A stretch of 64,000 nucleotides of DNA. It comes from Thiolapillus brandeum (lineage in GTDB: Bacteria; Pseudomonadota; Gammaproteobacteria; Chromatiales; Chromatiaceae). A program made the position numbers and the translations under genes. Numbering within the stretch: position 1 is the stretch's first letter; the number at the start of each line of letters is the position of its first letter. The DNA is taken from the NCBI RefSeq assembly GCF_000828615.1, contig NZ_AP012273.1, positions 124,001-188,000 of the forward strand, in the 5' to 3' direction. Below the pieces are notes generated by a model. The model was not told where the DNA came from and made no database searches. It saw only the letters and a program-made list of their open reading frames with translations. Positions 43,642 through 54,771 of this stretch are shown here, in pieces.

Positions 43642-44786
43642 CGGGACCCCTGCCGGGGGATGTGCCGCTTTCCCTGTATGTGCATATTCCCTGGTGCCTG
43701 CGAAAATGCCCGTATTGTGATTTCAATTCCCATGCGCTGAAGGGTGATTTGCCGGAGGCCGCTTATGTGCAGGCCCTGTTGGCGGATGTGGACGCCGATG
43801 CCCGGAAGCTTTCCGGCCGGGAAGTGCAAACAGTCTTTATCGGTGGTGGCACTCCCAGTCTGTTCAGTGGTGAGGCCATCGGGAATCTGCTGGCGGGGAT
43901 CCGGTCCCGCCTGTCTCTGGCGGAAGATGCCGAGATCACCCTGGAAGCCAATCCCGGCGCTGTAGATGCAGGGCATTTCGCCGCCTACCGGGAAGCCGGA
44001 GTAAACCGGCTGTCCATCGGTGTGCAGAGCTTCTCCGCGACCAAACTTGAGGCTCTGGGGAGGGTGCATGATCCGCGACAGGCCCGGGAGGCCTTTCATG
44101 TGGCACGCCGGGCCGGGTTCGGGAATATCAATCTGGATCTCATGTTCGGCCTGCCGGATCAGTGCCTGGATGAGGTGCTGGAAGATTTATCCCAGGCCCT
44201 GGCTCTGGCGCCGGAACATCTGTCCTGGTACCAGCTGACCCTGGAGCCCAATACGCTGTTTCATCACCAGCCCCCGGCAGTGCCTGGAGACGGGGTATTA
44301 TGGGAGATGCAGCAGGCCGGGCAGGCGCTGCTGGCGCAGCAGGGATATGTTCAATATGAGGTTTCAGGGTATGCCCGCAAGGGTTTTCAATGCCGCCACA
44401 ACCTCAATTACTGGCGGTTTGGCGACTACCTTGGTGCCGGTGCTGGTGCCCATGGGAAGCTTACCGGGGACGGGGCTGTAAGGCGTTACTGGCGTGAACG
44501 CCAGCCTCAGGCCTATATGGAAGCAGGTGGTGCGGTGGTGGCTGCAGAGCATGAACTGGATGAAAGCGATCGGCGCCTGGAGTTCATGATGAATGCGTTG
44601 CGCCTGAAGCAGGGTGTTCCCCTGTCCCTGTATGGTGACATGACGGGGTTGTCGCCGGATGGGCTGAGGGCAGCCCTGTCCCGGGCCCGGACCCGGGGAT
44701 TATTGACGGAAGCGGGAGACAGATTGCAGGCAACCTCTCTGGGGCAGCGTTTTCTCAATGACCTGCTGGTGATGTTTCATGAATGA
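43638..44786 (+). CDS. hemW: Heme chaperone HemW (radical SAM)
   Basis: A 382-residue radical-SAM-fold protein. The cluster motif is HIPWCLRKCPYCDFNSH (CxxxCxxC) with the additional Cys and Phe of HemW. GGGTPSLF, LEANPGAV and RLSIGVQSF are also present. HemW binds heme and passes it to respiratory proteins; unlike HemN it does not oxidise coproporphyrinogen. Its C-terminus overlaps rof by 8 nt. Confidence 0.93.
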   Translation: MTGPLPGDVPLSLYVHIPWCLRKCPYCDFNSHALKGDLPEAAYVQALLADVDADARKLSGREVQTVFIGGGTPSLFSGEAIGNLLAGIRSRLSLAEDAEITLEANPGAVDAGHFAAYREAGVNRLSIGVQSFSATKLEALGRVHDPRQAREAFHVARRAGFGNINLDLMFGLPDQCLDEVLEDLSQALALAPEHLSWYQLTLEPNTLFHHQPPAVPGDGVLWEMQQAGQALLAQQGYVQYEVSGYARKGFQCRHNLNYWRFGDYLGAGAGAHGKLTGDGAVRRYWRERQPQAYMEAGGAVVAAEHELDESDRRLEFMMNALRLKQGVPLSLYGDMTGLSPDGLRAALSRARTRGLLTEAGDRLQATSLGQRFLNDLLVMFHE

Positions 44787-45021
44787 AGAGGCCCCTTACC
44801 AACCCATCGATTGTGGTTTGCATAGTGAATATGAGTGGCTGGCCATGCACCAGGCGGAAGTGGTGCTGGTTTGTGAGACGACAGAGGGAGAACAGCAGCA
44901 GTTGCGGGGGCGGGTGCTGGATGTGTTCACCCGCCAGGGAGCCGAGTATCTGCGTCTGGAATCACGGGCCAAAGGTGTTCTGGATCTGCGCCTGGATCAT
45001 ATCAGGGAAATTAGTGCTTGA
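44779..45021 (+). CDS. rof: Rho-binding antiterminator (Rof/YaeO)
   Basis: An 80-residue protein with the family signature YQPIDCGLHSEYEWLAMHQ and the later RVLDVFTRQGAEYLRLE. Rof binds Rho and blocks RNA loading, reducing Rho-dependent termination. It overlaps hemW, so it should be made in proportion to it. Confidence 0.9.
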   Translation: MNEEAPYQPIDCGLHSEYEWLAMHQAEVVLVCETTEGEQQQLRGRVLDVFTRQGAEYLRLESRAKGVLDLRLDHIREISA

Positions 45022-45046
45022 TATTTGCCTGTTGCTTCCCTAAAAT
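45018..45046 (+). promoter_or_regulatory. Promoter of rpmE
   Basis: TTGATA (45018-45023), a 17-nt spacer and TAAAAT (45041-45046) make a near-consensus sigma70 promoter overlapping the rof stop. The leader to ATG 45115 is about 62 nt and has a short GGCC-AAA-GGCC hairpin just before the ribosome binding site (around 45092-45104), possibly an L31 autoregulatory element. Confidence 0.7.
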
Positions 45047-45114
45047 GCGCGATTCCGTGGCGCAGAGGCGTCAGATCAACGAATATTTAAGCGGCCAAAG
45101 GCCGGAGACGGAAC

Positions 45115-45315
45115 ATGAAAGCGGACATCCATCCTGATTACAATGACATCAAGGTGACTTGCAGCTGCGGCAATTCCTTTGAAACCCGTTCCACCCTGGG
45201 CAAGGATCTGCATATTGAAATATGCTCTGCCTGCCACCCATTCTACACCGGGCAGCAGAAGATCATGGATACCGCAGGTCGAGTGGACAAGTTCCGCAAG
45301 CGTTACGCTCGCTGA
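45115..45315 (+). CDS. rpmE: 50S ribosomal protein L31
   Basis: A 66-residue ribosomal protein with [35 protein letters not shown] and VDKFRKRY. It is the zinc-type (C+) form with a CxC and CxxC cysteine set, so it also serves as a zinc store. It has its own promoter and terminator. Confidence 0.97.
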   Translation: MKADIHPDYNDIKVTCSCGNSFETRSTLGKDLHIEICSACHPFYTGQQKIMDTAGRVDKFRKRYAR

Positions 45316-45335
45316 GCCTGTCGCAGCCGTATGCG

Positions 45336-45361
45336 AAAAGGCGCCCTTGTGGCGCCTTTGT
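45336..45361 (+). terminator. Rho-independent terminator after rpmE
   Basis: AAAGGCGCC (45337-45345) pairs with GGCGCCTTT (45351-45359) over a CTTGT loop. It lies 21 nt after the rpmE stop and before malic enzyme. Confidence 0.8.
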
Positions 45362-45414
45362 CGTTTCCAGGGATGGCGTTTCGACCATTCTGTTTTGCCT
45401 TCCGGAGATCGCCC

Positions 45415-46683
45415 ATGAGTAAAAACGCTGACGCAGACATCAACCAGGCCGCGCTGGAATACCACGAGTACCCGGTGCCCGGGAAGATCAGCGTGGAGCT
45501 GACCAAGCCCACCGATTCTCCCCGTGACCTGGCCCTGGCTTATACCCCAGGCGTGGCGGAGCCGGTACGCCGTATTGCCGAAAATCCTGATGATGCCTAT
45601 CGCTATACCGCCAAAGGCAATCTGGTGGCAGTGATCACTGATGGCACGGCGGTTCTGGGTCTGGGCAATACGGGCGCCCTGGCGGGCAAGCCGGTGATGG
45701 AAGGCAAAGGCGTGTTGTTCAAGCACTTTGCCGGTATCGATGTGTTCGATATCGAGGTGGATGCTGCCAGTCCCACCGAGTTCATCGATACCGTCGTGCG
45801 CATTGCCCCCACCTTCGGCGGCATCAACCTGGAAGACATCGCGGCTCCCCATTGTTTCGAAATCGAGCAGGCGCTCATGGATCGCCTGGATATTCCCGTA
45901 TTCCATGACGACCAGCACGGTACCGCCATCATCATTTCCGCGGGCCTGCTCAATGCCCTGGAGATTCAGGGCAAGACCCTGGAAGATGCCCGTATAGTGG
46001 TGTTGGGTGCTGGTGCTGCCGGTATTGCCGCCGTGCGCCTGCTGTGCAACATGGGCGCGCATCGCAACAATATCCTGGTGCTCGACCGACAGGGTGTGAT
46101 CCACACGGGGCGGGAGAATCTCAATCCCTTCAAGTTCAGTGTGGCGGCGGATACGGATCGCCGTACCCTGGCAGAAGCCATGCATGGCGCGGATGTGTTC
46201 ATTGGGGTCTCCGGCCCTGATCTGGTGAGTGCGGAGATGCTCGCGAGCATGGCCGACAACCCCATTGTTTTTGCGCTCTCCAACCCGGTTCCCGAGATTC
46301 GCCCTGAAGTGGCCAACCAGGTGCGTGATGATCTGATCATGGCTACGGGACGTTCAGATTATCCCAACCAGGTCAATAATGTACTGGGCTTTCCGTTTAT
46401 TTTCCGTGGCGCCCTGGATGTGCGTGCCTGCTGTATCAACGAAGCCATGCAGATTGCCGCTGTCCATGCCCTGAAGAAACTGACCCACGAGCCCGTACCC
46501 GATAAGGTACTGGCGGCCTATGGGCTGGATCAACTGGAATCCGGCCCCCATTATATTCTGCCCAAACCCCTGGATGCCCGGTTGCGGGAGGCTATCCCGC
46601 CAGCAGTGGCGCGGGCTGCCGTGGAGACGGGGGTGGCTCAGGCGCCCTGGCCGGAACATTATCCACCCATGGACAGCCTCTGA
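45415..46683 (+). CDS. Malic enzyme (NAD(P)-dependent, short type)
   Basis: Oxidative decarboxylase of malate to pyruvate, 422 residues. It has the malic domain with [36 protein letters not shown] and the Lys/Asp catalytic segments, then a nucleotide-binding domain with [16 protein letters not shown], and NPVPEIRPE near the C-terminus. There is no C-terminal phosphotransacetylase domain, so it is the short type, unlike MaeB of E. coli. The start ATG 45415 follows GGAG by 8 nt; the frame upstream lacks family sequence. Confidence 0.93.
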   Translation: MSKNADADINQAALEYHEYPVPGKISVELTKPTDSPRDLALAYTPGVAEPVRRIAENPDDAYRYTAKGNLVAVITDGTAVLGLGNTGALAGKPVMEGKGVLFKHFAGIDVFDIEVDAASPTEFIDTVVRIAPTFGGINLEDIAAPHCFEIEQALMDRLDIPVFHDDQHGTAIIISAGLLNALEIQGKTLEDARIVVLGAGAAGIAAVRLLCNMGAHRNNILVLDRQGVIHTGRENLNPFKFSVAADTDRRTLAEAMHGADVFIGVSGPDLVSAEMLASMADNPIVFALSNPVPEIRPEVANQVRDDLIMATGRSDYPNQVNNVLGFPFIFRGALDVRACCINEAMQIAAVHALKKLTHEPVPDKVLAAYGLDQLESGPHYILPKPLDARLREAIPPAVARAAVETGVAQAPWPEHYPPMDSL

Positions 46684-46707
46684 TCGGAATCTGGCAGCCT
46701 GAAAGAC

Positions 46708-46735
46708 AAGACCGGGAAACCCCGGTCTTTTTTTT
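46708..46735 (+). terminator. Rho-independent terminator after malic enzyme
   Basis: AAGACCGGG (46708-46716) and CCCGGTCTT (46721-46729) form a 9-bp stem with a 4-nt loop, followed by a T-run of about eight. It separates malic enzyme from mdh. Confidence 0.9.
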
Positions 46736-46803
46736 GACGCTTGCTATGCTTGGTGCATACCCCGTTTGTGCAAAGGGGATAGAGAATATGAGGAGGAGTG
46801 AAA

Positions 46804-47739
46804 ATGAACAAGGTGGCCATCATGGGGGCAGGAAGAGTGGGGGAGACTACCGCCCAGATTCTTGCTGAACAGGAAATCTGTCGGGAAATCAGTTTGATAG
46901 ACATCCGTCCGGATACTCCCCAGGGCGTGGCCCTGGATATTCTGCAGACCTCGCCGTTTTTCAGTTTTGATACCCGGGTGGAGGGCAGCAACGACCCTGC
47001 TGCCCTGGCCGGGGCGGATCTGGTGGTGATTACCGCCGGTATTCCGCGTAAACCGGGCATGTCTCGTTCGGACGTGCTGGATACCAATGTGGCCATCATC
47101 GACAGTATCGTGGATGATATTCTGCGCTATGCGCCGGATGCCATGGTGCTCGTAGTGAGCAATCCCGTGGATGTCCTCACCTGGCGGGTATGGCAGCGCA
47201 CAGGCTGGCCCCGGGAACGCATCTTTGGTCAGGCCGGGGTTCTGGATGCCTCGCGCATGGCAGCCTTTATTGCCATGGAGACGGGGTTCTCCAGCCGGGA
47301 CATCACCACTTTGGTGCTGGGTGGGCATGGGGACAGCATGGTGCCTGTGCCGCGGTTTTGTACCATCAACGGGATTCCGGTCACGCAATTTATCAGTGAA
47401 GAGCGATTACAGGATATAATTCAGCGCACCCGGGAAGGTGGGGCCGAGATTCTGGCCCTGCGCAAGAACTCCAGCGCCTATGATGCGCCGGGAGCTTCCA
47501 TCGCCGCCATGGTGGATGCCATCAGCCATAATCGCAGGCGCCTGTTGCCTTGCGTGGCCATTCTTGAAGGTGAGTATGGCCAGCAGAATATTGCCATGGG
47601 TGTGCCCTGTGTCCTCGATGAACAGGGGTTGGCTGAGGTGGTGGTGCTGGATCTCAATAATGAAGAAAGCGAGGCTTTCCGGGAATCAGCCGCAGCCGTA
47701 GTGCGGGACATCGAACGACTAAAGACCAAAACAAGCTGA
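46804..47739 (+). CDS. mdh: Malate dehydrogenase, lactate-dehydrogenase-like type
   Basis: NAD-dependent malate dehydrogenase, 311 residues. It has the Rossmann motif VAIMGAGRVGETTAQIL, the acidic end of the second strand LIDI, and the substrate and proton-relay segment VLGGHGDSMVPVPRF, as in the tetrameric LDH-like MDH group rather than the dimeric enterobacterial type. Substrate Arg and His are in GIPRKPGMSRSDVLDTN and GGHGDSM. ATG 46804 is used because AGGAGG (46791) is 7 nt away; GTG 46798 is too close to it. Confidence 0.9.
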   Translation: MNKVAIMGAGRVGETTAQILAEQEICREISLIDIRPDTPQGVALDILQTSPFFSFDTRVEGSNDPAALAGADLVVITAGIPRKPGMSRSDVLDTNVAIIDSIVDDILRYAPDAMVLVVSNPVDVLTWRVWQRTGWPRERIFGQAGVLDASRMAAFIAMETGFSSRDITTLVLGGHGDSMVPVPRFCTINGIPVTQFISEERLQDIIQRTREGGAEILALRKNSSAYDAPGASIAAMVDAISHNRRRLLPCVAILEGEYGQQNIAMGVPCVLDEQGLAEVVVLDLNNEESEAFRESAAAVVRDIERLKTKTS

Positions 47740-47751
47740 CGGGGTTGTGTA

Positions 47752-49050
47752 ATGTCCGACAAGAAAGCAAAGATTATTCTGGAGCCTTCCGGCGCCAGCC
47801 ATGAGTTCGATCTGCTCTCGGGTACCGAAGGCCCCGATGCCATCGATATTACACGTCTTTATGGCCAGGCCGGGGTGTTCACCTACGATCCCGGTTTTGT
47901 CTCCACGGCCAGCTGCCACAGTTCCATTACCTACATTGACGGGAACGAGGGCATTCTGCGCTATCGTGGCTATCCCATCGAGCAGTTGGCGGAGAAAAGC
48001 ACTTTCATCGAGGTAGCCTATCTGCTGTTGTACGGCGAGCTGCCTGCCGCTGAAGAGCTGAACGGTTTCAGGGACATCATCACGCATCACACCATGGTCA
48101 ACGAGGCCCTGCTACGGTTCTTTGAAGGCTATCATTATGATGCCCATCCCATGGCCATGATGGTCGGGGTAGTGGGTTCCCTGGCAGGTTTCTATCACGA
48201 TTCCCTGGATATATATGATTCACATCACAGGGATATTTGTGCGCACCGGCTGATCGCCAAGATTCCCACTATTGCTGCGGCTTGCCACAAGCACAATATT
48301 GGTGAACCCGTCATGTACCCGCGCAATGATCTGAGTTATTCCGCCAATTTCATGCACATGCTCAAGGGCACGCCCTGCGAAGACTATGAGGTCGATCCAC
48401 TGGCGGAACGGGCTTTGGATCTGTTGTTCATTCTGCACGCGGATCATGAGCAGAATGCCTCGACCTCCACGGTGCGCCTGGCGGGCAGTTCCGGGGCCAA
48501 TCCTTTTGCCTGTGTTGCTGCGGGTATCACCTCCCTGTGGGGACCGGCCCATGGTGGGGCCAACGAGGCGGTGCTCAAGATGTTGGAAGAGATTGGCCAT
48601 GTCGGCAATATCGACAAATATATCGCCCGGGCCAAGGACAAGGATGATCCCTACCGGTTGATGGGATTCGGGCACAGGGTATACAAGAACTATGATCCAC
48701 GTGCACGCATCATTCGCAGTGTCTGCCACCAGGTGCTGGACAAACTGGCGGACAGCAATAATCCACTGTTCGAAATGGCGCTCAAGCTGGAGGAAATTGC
48801 CGCCAATGATGAGTATTTCCTTGAGCGTAAACTGTATCCGAATGTGGACTTCTACTCCGGCATTATCTATCGCGCCCTGGGAATTCCCGACAACATGTTC
48901 ACGGTTATGTTTGCCATTGCCCGAACCGTGGGCTGGGTGGCTCATTGGACGGAAATGGTTTCTGATCCCCATTTCCGTATCGGACGTCCCCGGCAGATTT
49001 ACGATGGTGCGCCCCAGCGGGACTATGTGCCCATGGCGGACCGGGGTTAG
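47752..49050 (+). CDS. gltA: Citrate synthase (type II)
   Basis: Condenses oxaloacetate and acetyl-CoA to citrate; 432 residues, the hexameric type II size. Active-site segments are [30 protein letters not shown] (His) and [15 protein letters not shown] (His), with the catalytic Asp later in the [10 protein letters not shown] stretch. It starts 12 nt after mdh, so the two citric-acid-cycle genes form one operon. Its 3-prime end meets a shared hairpin with mrcA. Confidence 0.96.
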   Translation: MSDKKAKIILEPSGASHEFDLLSGTEGPDAIDITRLYGQAGVFTYDPGFVSTASCHSSITYIDGNEGILRYRGYPIEQLAEKSTFIEVAYLLLYGELPAAEELNGFRDIITHHTMVNEALLRFFEGYHYDAHPMAMMVGVVGSLAGFYHDSLDIYDSHHRDICAHRLIAKIPTIAAACHKHNIGEPVMYPRNDLSYSANFMHMLKGTPCEDYEVDPLAERALDLLFILHADHEQNASTSTVRLAGSSGANPFACVAAGITSLWGPAHGGANEAVLKMLEEIGHVGNIDKYIARAKDKDDPYRLMGFGHRVYKNYDPRARIIRSVCHQVLDKLADSNNPLFEMALKLEEIAANDEYFLERKLYPNVDFYSGIIYRALGIPDNMFTVMFAIARTVGWVAHWTEMVSDPHFRIGRPRQIYDGAPQRDYVPMADRG

Positions 49051-49066
49051 CCCGGGGAAAATATTG

Positions 49067-49108
49067 GAGTTGAAAAAGACCCTGGAAGGGCTTTTTCAAC
49101 ATCCTGTC
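49067..49108. repeat. Second copy of the hairpin repeat, between gltA and mrcA
   Basis: This sequence (GAGTTGAAAAAG...CTTTTTCAACATCCTGT) matches the right part of the element at 31848-31950 over about 42 bases, with a few changes around the loop and TCAG instead of TTAA at the end. The stem (49069-49078 with 49091-49100, extended through CCC/GGG) serves as a bidirectional terminator between convergent gltA and mrcA. The mrcA stop lies within its end. Confidence 0.65.
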
Positions 49109-51539
49109 AGAACAGGTCGTCGGGTCTGACCGTTGTCGGCTTGCCATCGGTCGCGTCTTCTTCGGGTAGCTTGCCGCTGTCTGTTTCCTGCATGGGGGGT
49201 TCATGGCCCGGGCGGAATACCTCAAAACTGGTATTGCCGTTGTCTCCCGACACTTGCAGGCCCGTGTCATTGTCTATGCGTATGGTTACCAGATCCGATG
49301 GCATTTCCGGTGGGTCGTTGGGAATGTCCTCCAGGGCAACCTTCATGAAGGCGATCCAGGCAGGCAGAGCGACACGCCCGCCAACTTCTCCCTTGCCCAG
49401 GCGGCTGTTGTCATCAAAGCCTGTCCAGACGGTTGTCACGATATGCTGATTGTATCCCGTGAACCAGGCGTCGCGCTGTTCATTGGTGGTGCCGGTCTTG
49501 CCCGCCAGGTCGGAATGCCCCAGTGACCGGGCGCGCACGCCCGTGCCCCGCCGAATCACATCCTGCATCATGGAGTACATGATGTAGCGATTGTCTTCCG
49601 GCAGGGTGCGTGGTGCGCTACGGCAGGACTCGGAAGCAGAATCCGCTTCCGCTTCGGATGGCTCTGCTTCCCCGGTAACGGATCCACATCCCACGACCAG
49701 GGGATCCGCTTCATAAATGGTCTGACCGTTCTTTTCTATGTGGTCGATAAAATAGGGGTCGATGAGGTAGCCGCCATTGGCGAGTACGGCATAGGCCCGG
49801 GCCATCTGCCAGGGGGTGACTTCTCCGCTGCCGAGGGCCAGGGACAGAGCATGGGGCAGTTGATCCGGGTCGAAGCCGAAACGTTTTGCGTGCTCCAGGG
49901 CATGCTTGATGCCCATGGCGCGCAGCAGGCGAATGGAAACCAGGTTGCGGGATTTGGTCAGCGCCCAGCGCAGTCGTGTGGGGCCATAGAATTTGCCGCT
50001 GTAGTTTTCCGGACGCCAGGTCTCGTCATCGCCATTGCTCTCCATGACGACAGGTGCATCGTTGATGACGCTGGCAGCCGTGAAGCCCGCTTCCAGGGCT
50101 GCGGAATAGATAATGGGCTTGAAGCCGGACCCGGGCTGACGCTTGGCCTGGGTGGCGCGATTGAATTTGCTGGTCCGGAAGTCATACCCGCCCACCAGGG
50201 CATTGAGGGCGCCATTGGCAGGGTTGAGGGAGACCAGAGCACCGGCGACAGCGGGTATCTGGGACAGCTCCCACCAGCTTTCCCCCTTGTCATTGCTTCT
50301 TTCCCGAACCCGTACCAGGTCTCCGATCTGCAGGATGTCTGCCGCCGTCCCGGGCTTGTTGCCGCGATGGCTTTCGTCCACGTAGGGGCGGGCCCAGCGA
50401 AGTCCCTGCCATTCGATCTGCAGGCGGCGCCCCTTACCCAGATAGACAGTAGCGCTTTTTTCTTCGACGGATGTGACGATGGCGGGTAGCAGTTTGTGTA
50501 CGGTGGGGATGCCTGAGATGAGATCATCCAGTGCCTTTTCGTCTTCAGGCAGAGTGTCATAGTGCTTCTCAGCGCCGCGCCAGCCATGGCGCCTGTCATA
50601 GTCCTCCAGGGCCGTACGCAGGCCCTGGTTGGCTGCGTTCTGCAACTTGCTGCTGATGGTGGTGTAGACGTTCAATCCGCTGGTATAGGTCTCGGGGCCG
50701 AAGTCCCTGACCAGCTTTTCGCGCACCATTTCCGCAACCCAGGGCGCCTCGAGTTCGACTTCCGCATGATGCAGGGATGCGGTTACCGGCGCGGCCCTGG
50801 CTTGTTCGGCCTGCTCCCTGCTGATATACCCAAGGGCCAGCATGCGCCCGAGGACATAATTGCGCCGCAGTAGCGCTCTTTCGGGATTGGTGACCGGATT
50901 ATAGTTGGAAGGTGCCTTTGGCAGACCGGCAATCATCGCGGTTTCCGCCAGGGTGAGTTGATCCAGGGGGCGGCCATAGTAGACCTGGGCGGCGGCCTTT
51001 ATGCCATAGGCCCGATGGCCGAGATAAATCTTGTTCAGATACAGTTCCAGTATCTGTTTCTTGTTCAGTTCCTGCTCGATATGCAGGGCCAAAAAGATTT
51101 CGCGGATTTTTCTGGTGAAGGTGCGCTTGCGGGTCAGATAGTAGTTGCGCGCAACCTGCATGGTAATGGTGCTACCCCCCTGTTTCTTGTGTCCGGTGAG
51201 GGCGAGGGTGACGGCTGCCCTGATGAGGCCTGCGGGGTCTATGCCGTAGTGTTGAAAGAAATTCTGATCTTCTGCGGCAAGGAATGCGTTGACCATATCC
51301 TCGGGGATTTCTTCGTAGCTGACGGGATCACGGCGTTTCTCCCCGTACTGGGCAATGAGTTTGCCATCGGCGCTGAATATGCGCATGGGTACCTGGAGCT
51401 GGATCTTTAGAAGGTTTTCTGTAGATGGCAGTTCGCTGCGGAAGTGGAGGTAAGTGCCGCCAACGATGAGAGCCGCGGCGACAATGCCGAGCAGCACAAG
51501 AAGGGCGCCATATTTCAATGCTTTTGCAAACCAGATCAT
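49107..51539 (-). CDS. mrcA: Penicillin-binding protein 1A
   Basis: Bifunctional class A PBP, 810 residues. The N-terminal membrane anchor is YGALLVLLGIVAAALIVGGTYL, followed by a GT51 transglycosylase domain with AAEDQNFFQHYGIDPAGLIRA, and an OB-like insertion. The transpeptidase domain carries the SxxK serine in QPGSGFKPII, a SRN-type second motif (TKSRNLVSI) and KTGTTNEQRDAWF. It polymerises and cross-links peptidoglycan. It is divergent from pilM, the standard gammaproteobacterial arrangement. Confidence 0.96.
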   Translation of the reverse strand: MIWFAKALKYGALLVLLGIVAAALIVGGTYLHFRSELPSTENLLKIQLQVPMRIFSADGKLIAQYGEKRRDPVSYEEIPEDMVNAFLAAEDQNFFQHYGIDPAGLIRAAVTLALTGHKKQGGSTITMQVARNYYLTRKRTFTRKIREIFLALHIEQELNKKQILELYLNKIYLGHRAYGIKAAAQVYYGRPLDQLTLAETAMIAGLPKAPSNYNPVTNPERALLRRNYVLGRMLALGYISREQAEQARAAPVTASLHHAEVELEAPWVAEMVREKLVRDFGPETYTSGLNVYTTISSKLQNAANQGLRTALEDYDRRHGWRGAEKHYDTLPEDEKALDDLISGIPTVHKLLPAIVTSVEEKSATVYLGKGRRLQIEWQGLRWARPYVDESHRGNKPGTAADILQIGDLVRVRERSNDKGESWWELSQIPAVAGALVSLNPANGALNALVGGYDFRTSKFNRATQAKRQPGSGFKPIIYSAALEAGFTAASVINDAPVVMESNGDDETWRPENYSGKFYGPTRLRWALTKSRNLVSIRLLRAMGIKHALEHAKRFGFDPDQLPHALSLALGSGEVTPWQMARAYAVLANGGYLIDPYFIDHIEKNGQTIYEADPLVVGCGSVTGEAEPSEAEADSASESCRSAPRTLPEDNRYIMYSMMQDVIRRGTGVRARSLGHSDLAGKTGTTNEQRDAWFTGYNQHIVTTVWTGFDDNSRLGKGEVGGRVALPAWIAFMKVALEDIPNDPPEMPSDLVTIRIDNDTGLQVSGDNGNTSFEVFRPGHEPPMQETDSGKLPEEDATDGKPTTVRPDDLF

Positions 51540-53026
<1,487 letters not shown>

Positions 53027-53027
<1 letters not shown>

Positions 53028-53593
53028 TGGCAAATATCAACCTCCTCCCATGGCGCGAAAATCTACGCAAGAAGCGTAAGCGGGATTTCGGTTTCCAGCT
53101 GTTGTTCGCAATTCTGCTGGCCTGCCTCGCCACTTTCTTTTGGTATCTGCAAGTGCAGAAGCAGATCGAGTTTCAGGAAAGCCGGAATGCTTTCATCAAG
53201 GCGGAGATCGCCAAGGTGGATGAGAAGATCAAGGAGATCAAGGATCTGGAAAAAAAGCGGGCGGAACTTGTGGCAAGGATGAACGTCATCCAGGAACTGC
53301 AGGCCAGTCGTCCCATGGTTGTGCACCTGTTTGATGAGCTGGTTAAAACCATCCCCGATGGTGTTTTCCTGAAAAGTCTGGCACAGAAAGGCATTCAGGT
53401 CACACTCAGTGGTCAGGCGCAGTCCAATGCGCGGGTATCAGCCTATATGCGTGCTATTGATGCCAGTGACTGGATGAAGGATGCGGATCTGAAGGTGATC
53501 AAGAGCGGGGACAAGACCGCGACGGGCATGAGTGAGTTTCAACTGGTGGCAAAGCAGGCCAATCCCAATGCCAAGCAGGAAGCCGAACAATGA
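53027..53593 (+). CDS. pilN: Type IV pilus assembly protein PilN
   Basis: Bitopic inner-membrane protein, 188 residues. It has the conserved PilM-binding N-terminus MANINLLPWREN, one transmembrane segment at about 21-42 and a coiled coil (EIAKVDEKIKEIKDLEKKRAEL) leading into a periplasmic ferredoxin-like domain. It pairs with PilO. Confidence 0.95.
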
Positions 53594-53650
53594 GTGCAAA
53601 CGCCGAAAATCGTCGGCTGAACACTGTTTCCAACATGATGGTGTAACAGA

Positions 53651-54235
53651 ATGGATTTGAGTGATTTCAATGATCTGAGCCTGGACAACATCGGCGAATG
53701 GCCGGTTGTGGTCAAGGTGGTAACGGCCTTGATATTGTGTGCCGGCATTGTGGCTGCGGGTTATTACTATTTCATCGCGGACGAGTATGTGGCGCTGGAA
53801 AAGGTGACCAAAACAGAAAAAGTCCTGCGCGAGGAATTTGAGCGTAAACAGGCCAAGGCGGTGAATCTGGAGGCCTATAAGCTGCAGCTCAAGGAAATGC
53901 AGGAGTCCTTTGGCGCCATGCTGAGACAGCTACCGGACAAGACAGAGGTTGCGGCCCTGTTGGTCGATGTTTCACAGACGGGTTTGGCAGCAGGACTGGA
54001 ATTCAAACTGTTCCAGCCCATGCCGGAGATCAAGCAGGATTTCTATGCAGAGCTTCCCATCAAGATCAAGGTTGTTGGTGACTATCATGAGTTTGGGGAA
54101 TTCGTCAGTGGTCTGGCGGCCCTGCCCCGCATCGTTACCGTGCATGACGTCAAGATCAGCAAAGACAAGGACACTGGCAAGCTGGTAATGGAAGCGATGG
54201 CGAAGACTTACCGCTACCTGGAGGAGGCCGGCTGA
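53651..54235 (+). CDS. pilO: Type IV pilus assembly protein PilO
   Basis: Inner-membrane alignment protein, 194 residues, beginning MDLSDFNDLSLDNIGEWP. It has one transmembrane segment (about 17-39), a coiled coil to about 70 and a periplasmic ferredoxin-like fold. The family usually overlaps pilN; here a 57-nt gap holds an 18-codon frame (53590-53646) that begins inside the pilN stop. The stop overlaps pilP by one base. Confidence 0.95.
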   Translation: MDLSDFNDLSLDNIGEWPVVVKVVTALILCAGIVAAGYYYFIADEYVALEKVTKTEKVLREEFERKQAKAVNLEAYKLQLKEMQESFGAMLRQLPDKTEVAALLVDVSQTGLAAGLEFKLFQPMPEIKQDFYAELPIKIKVVGDYHEFGEFVSGLAALPRIVTVHDVKISKDKDTGKLVMEAMAKTYRYLEEAG

Positions 54236-54759
54236 TGAAATACCTGATTCCATCACTGATGATATTGTTGCTCGCGGGCTGTGCCAACCGGGATATGTCT
54301 GATCTGCGCAGCTATGTGGAAGAAGTCAAGAGCCGGCCACCTACGCCTATCGAGCCCATCCCCCAGATCAAGCAGTCTGAAACTTATCTGTACGTTGGTG
54401 GGGATCGTCGAAATCCTTTTGTTCCCACGGAGGACGATTCCGAGGTCATGGTTACTGACGCAGGTACCGGGCCGCGACCGGATCCGAATCGTCGCAAGGA
54501 AGAGCTGGAGTCCTATCCGCTGGATTCCCTGAAAATGGTTGGAACACTCGATCAGAACAAGTCCGTATGGGCGCTTGTGCAGTCCCCGGATGGAACCATT
54601 CATAGAGTCAAGACAGGGAATTACCTGGGGCAGAATGATGGCAGGATCATCAGCATCGAAGAAGAAAAAGTCAATGTAGTAGAACTGATTCCGAACGGCA
54701 GTGGCGGATACCTGGAAAGACAGGCGTCACTGACATTGGGCGAGCGAGATTCAAGTTAA
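54235..54759 (+). CDS. pilP: Type IV pilus assembly lipoprotein PilP
   Basis: A 174-residue lipoprotein with the lipobox LAGC, lipidated at Cys16, and an HR-domain region containing YVGGDRRNPFVP and the later LKMVGTLDQNKSVWALVQSPDGTIHRV. It links the inner-membrane PilNO complex to the PilQ secretin. Confidence 0.95.
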   Translation: MKYLIPSLMILLLAGCANRDMSDLRSYVEEVKSRPPTPIEPIPQIKQSETYLYVGGDRRNPFVPTEDDSEVMVTDAGTGPRPDPNRRKEELESYPLDSLKMVGTLDQNKSVWALVQSPDGTIHRVKTGNYLGQNDGRIISIEEEKVNVVELIPNGSGGYLERQASLTLGERDSS

Positions 54760-54771
54760 GGAGAGTCCGTA

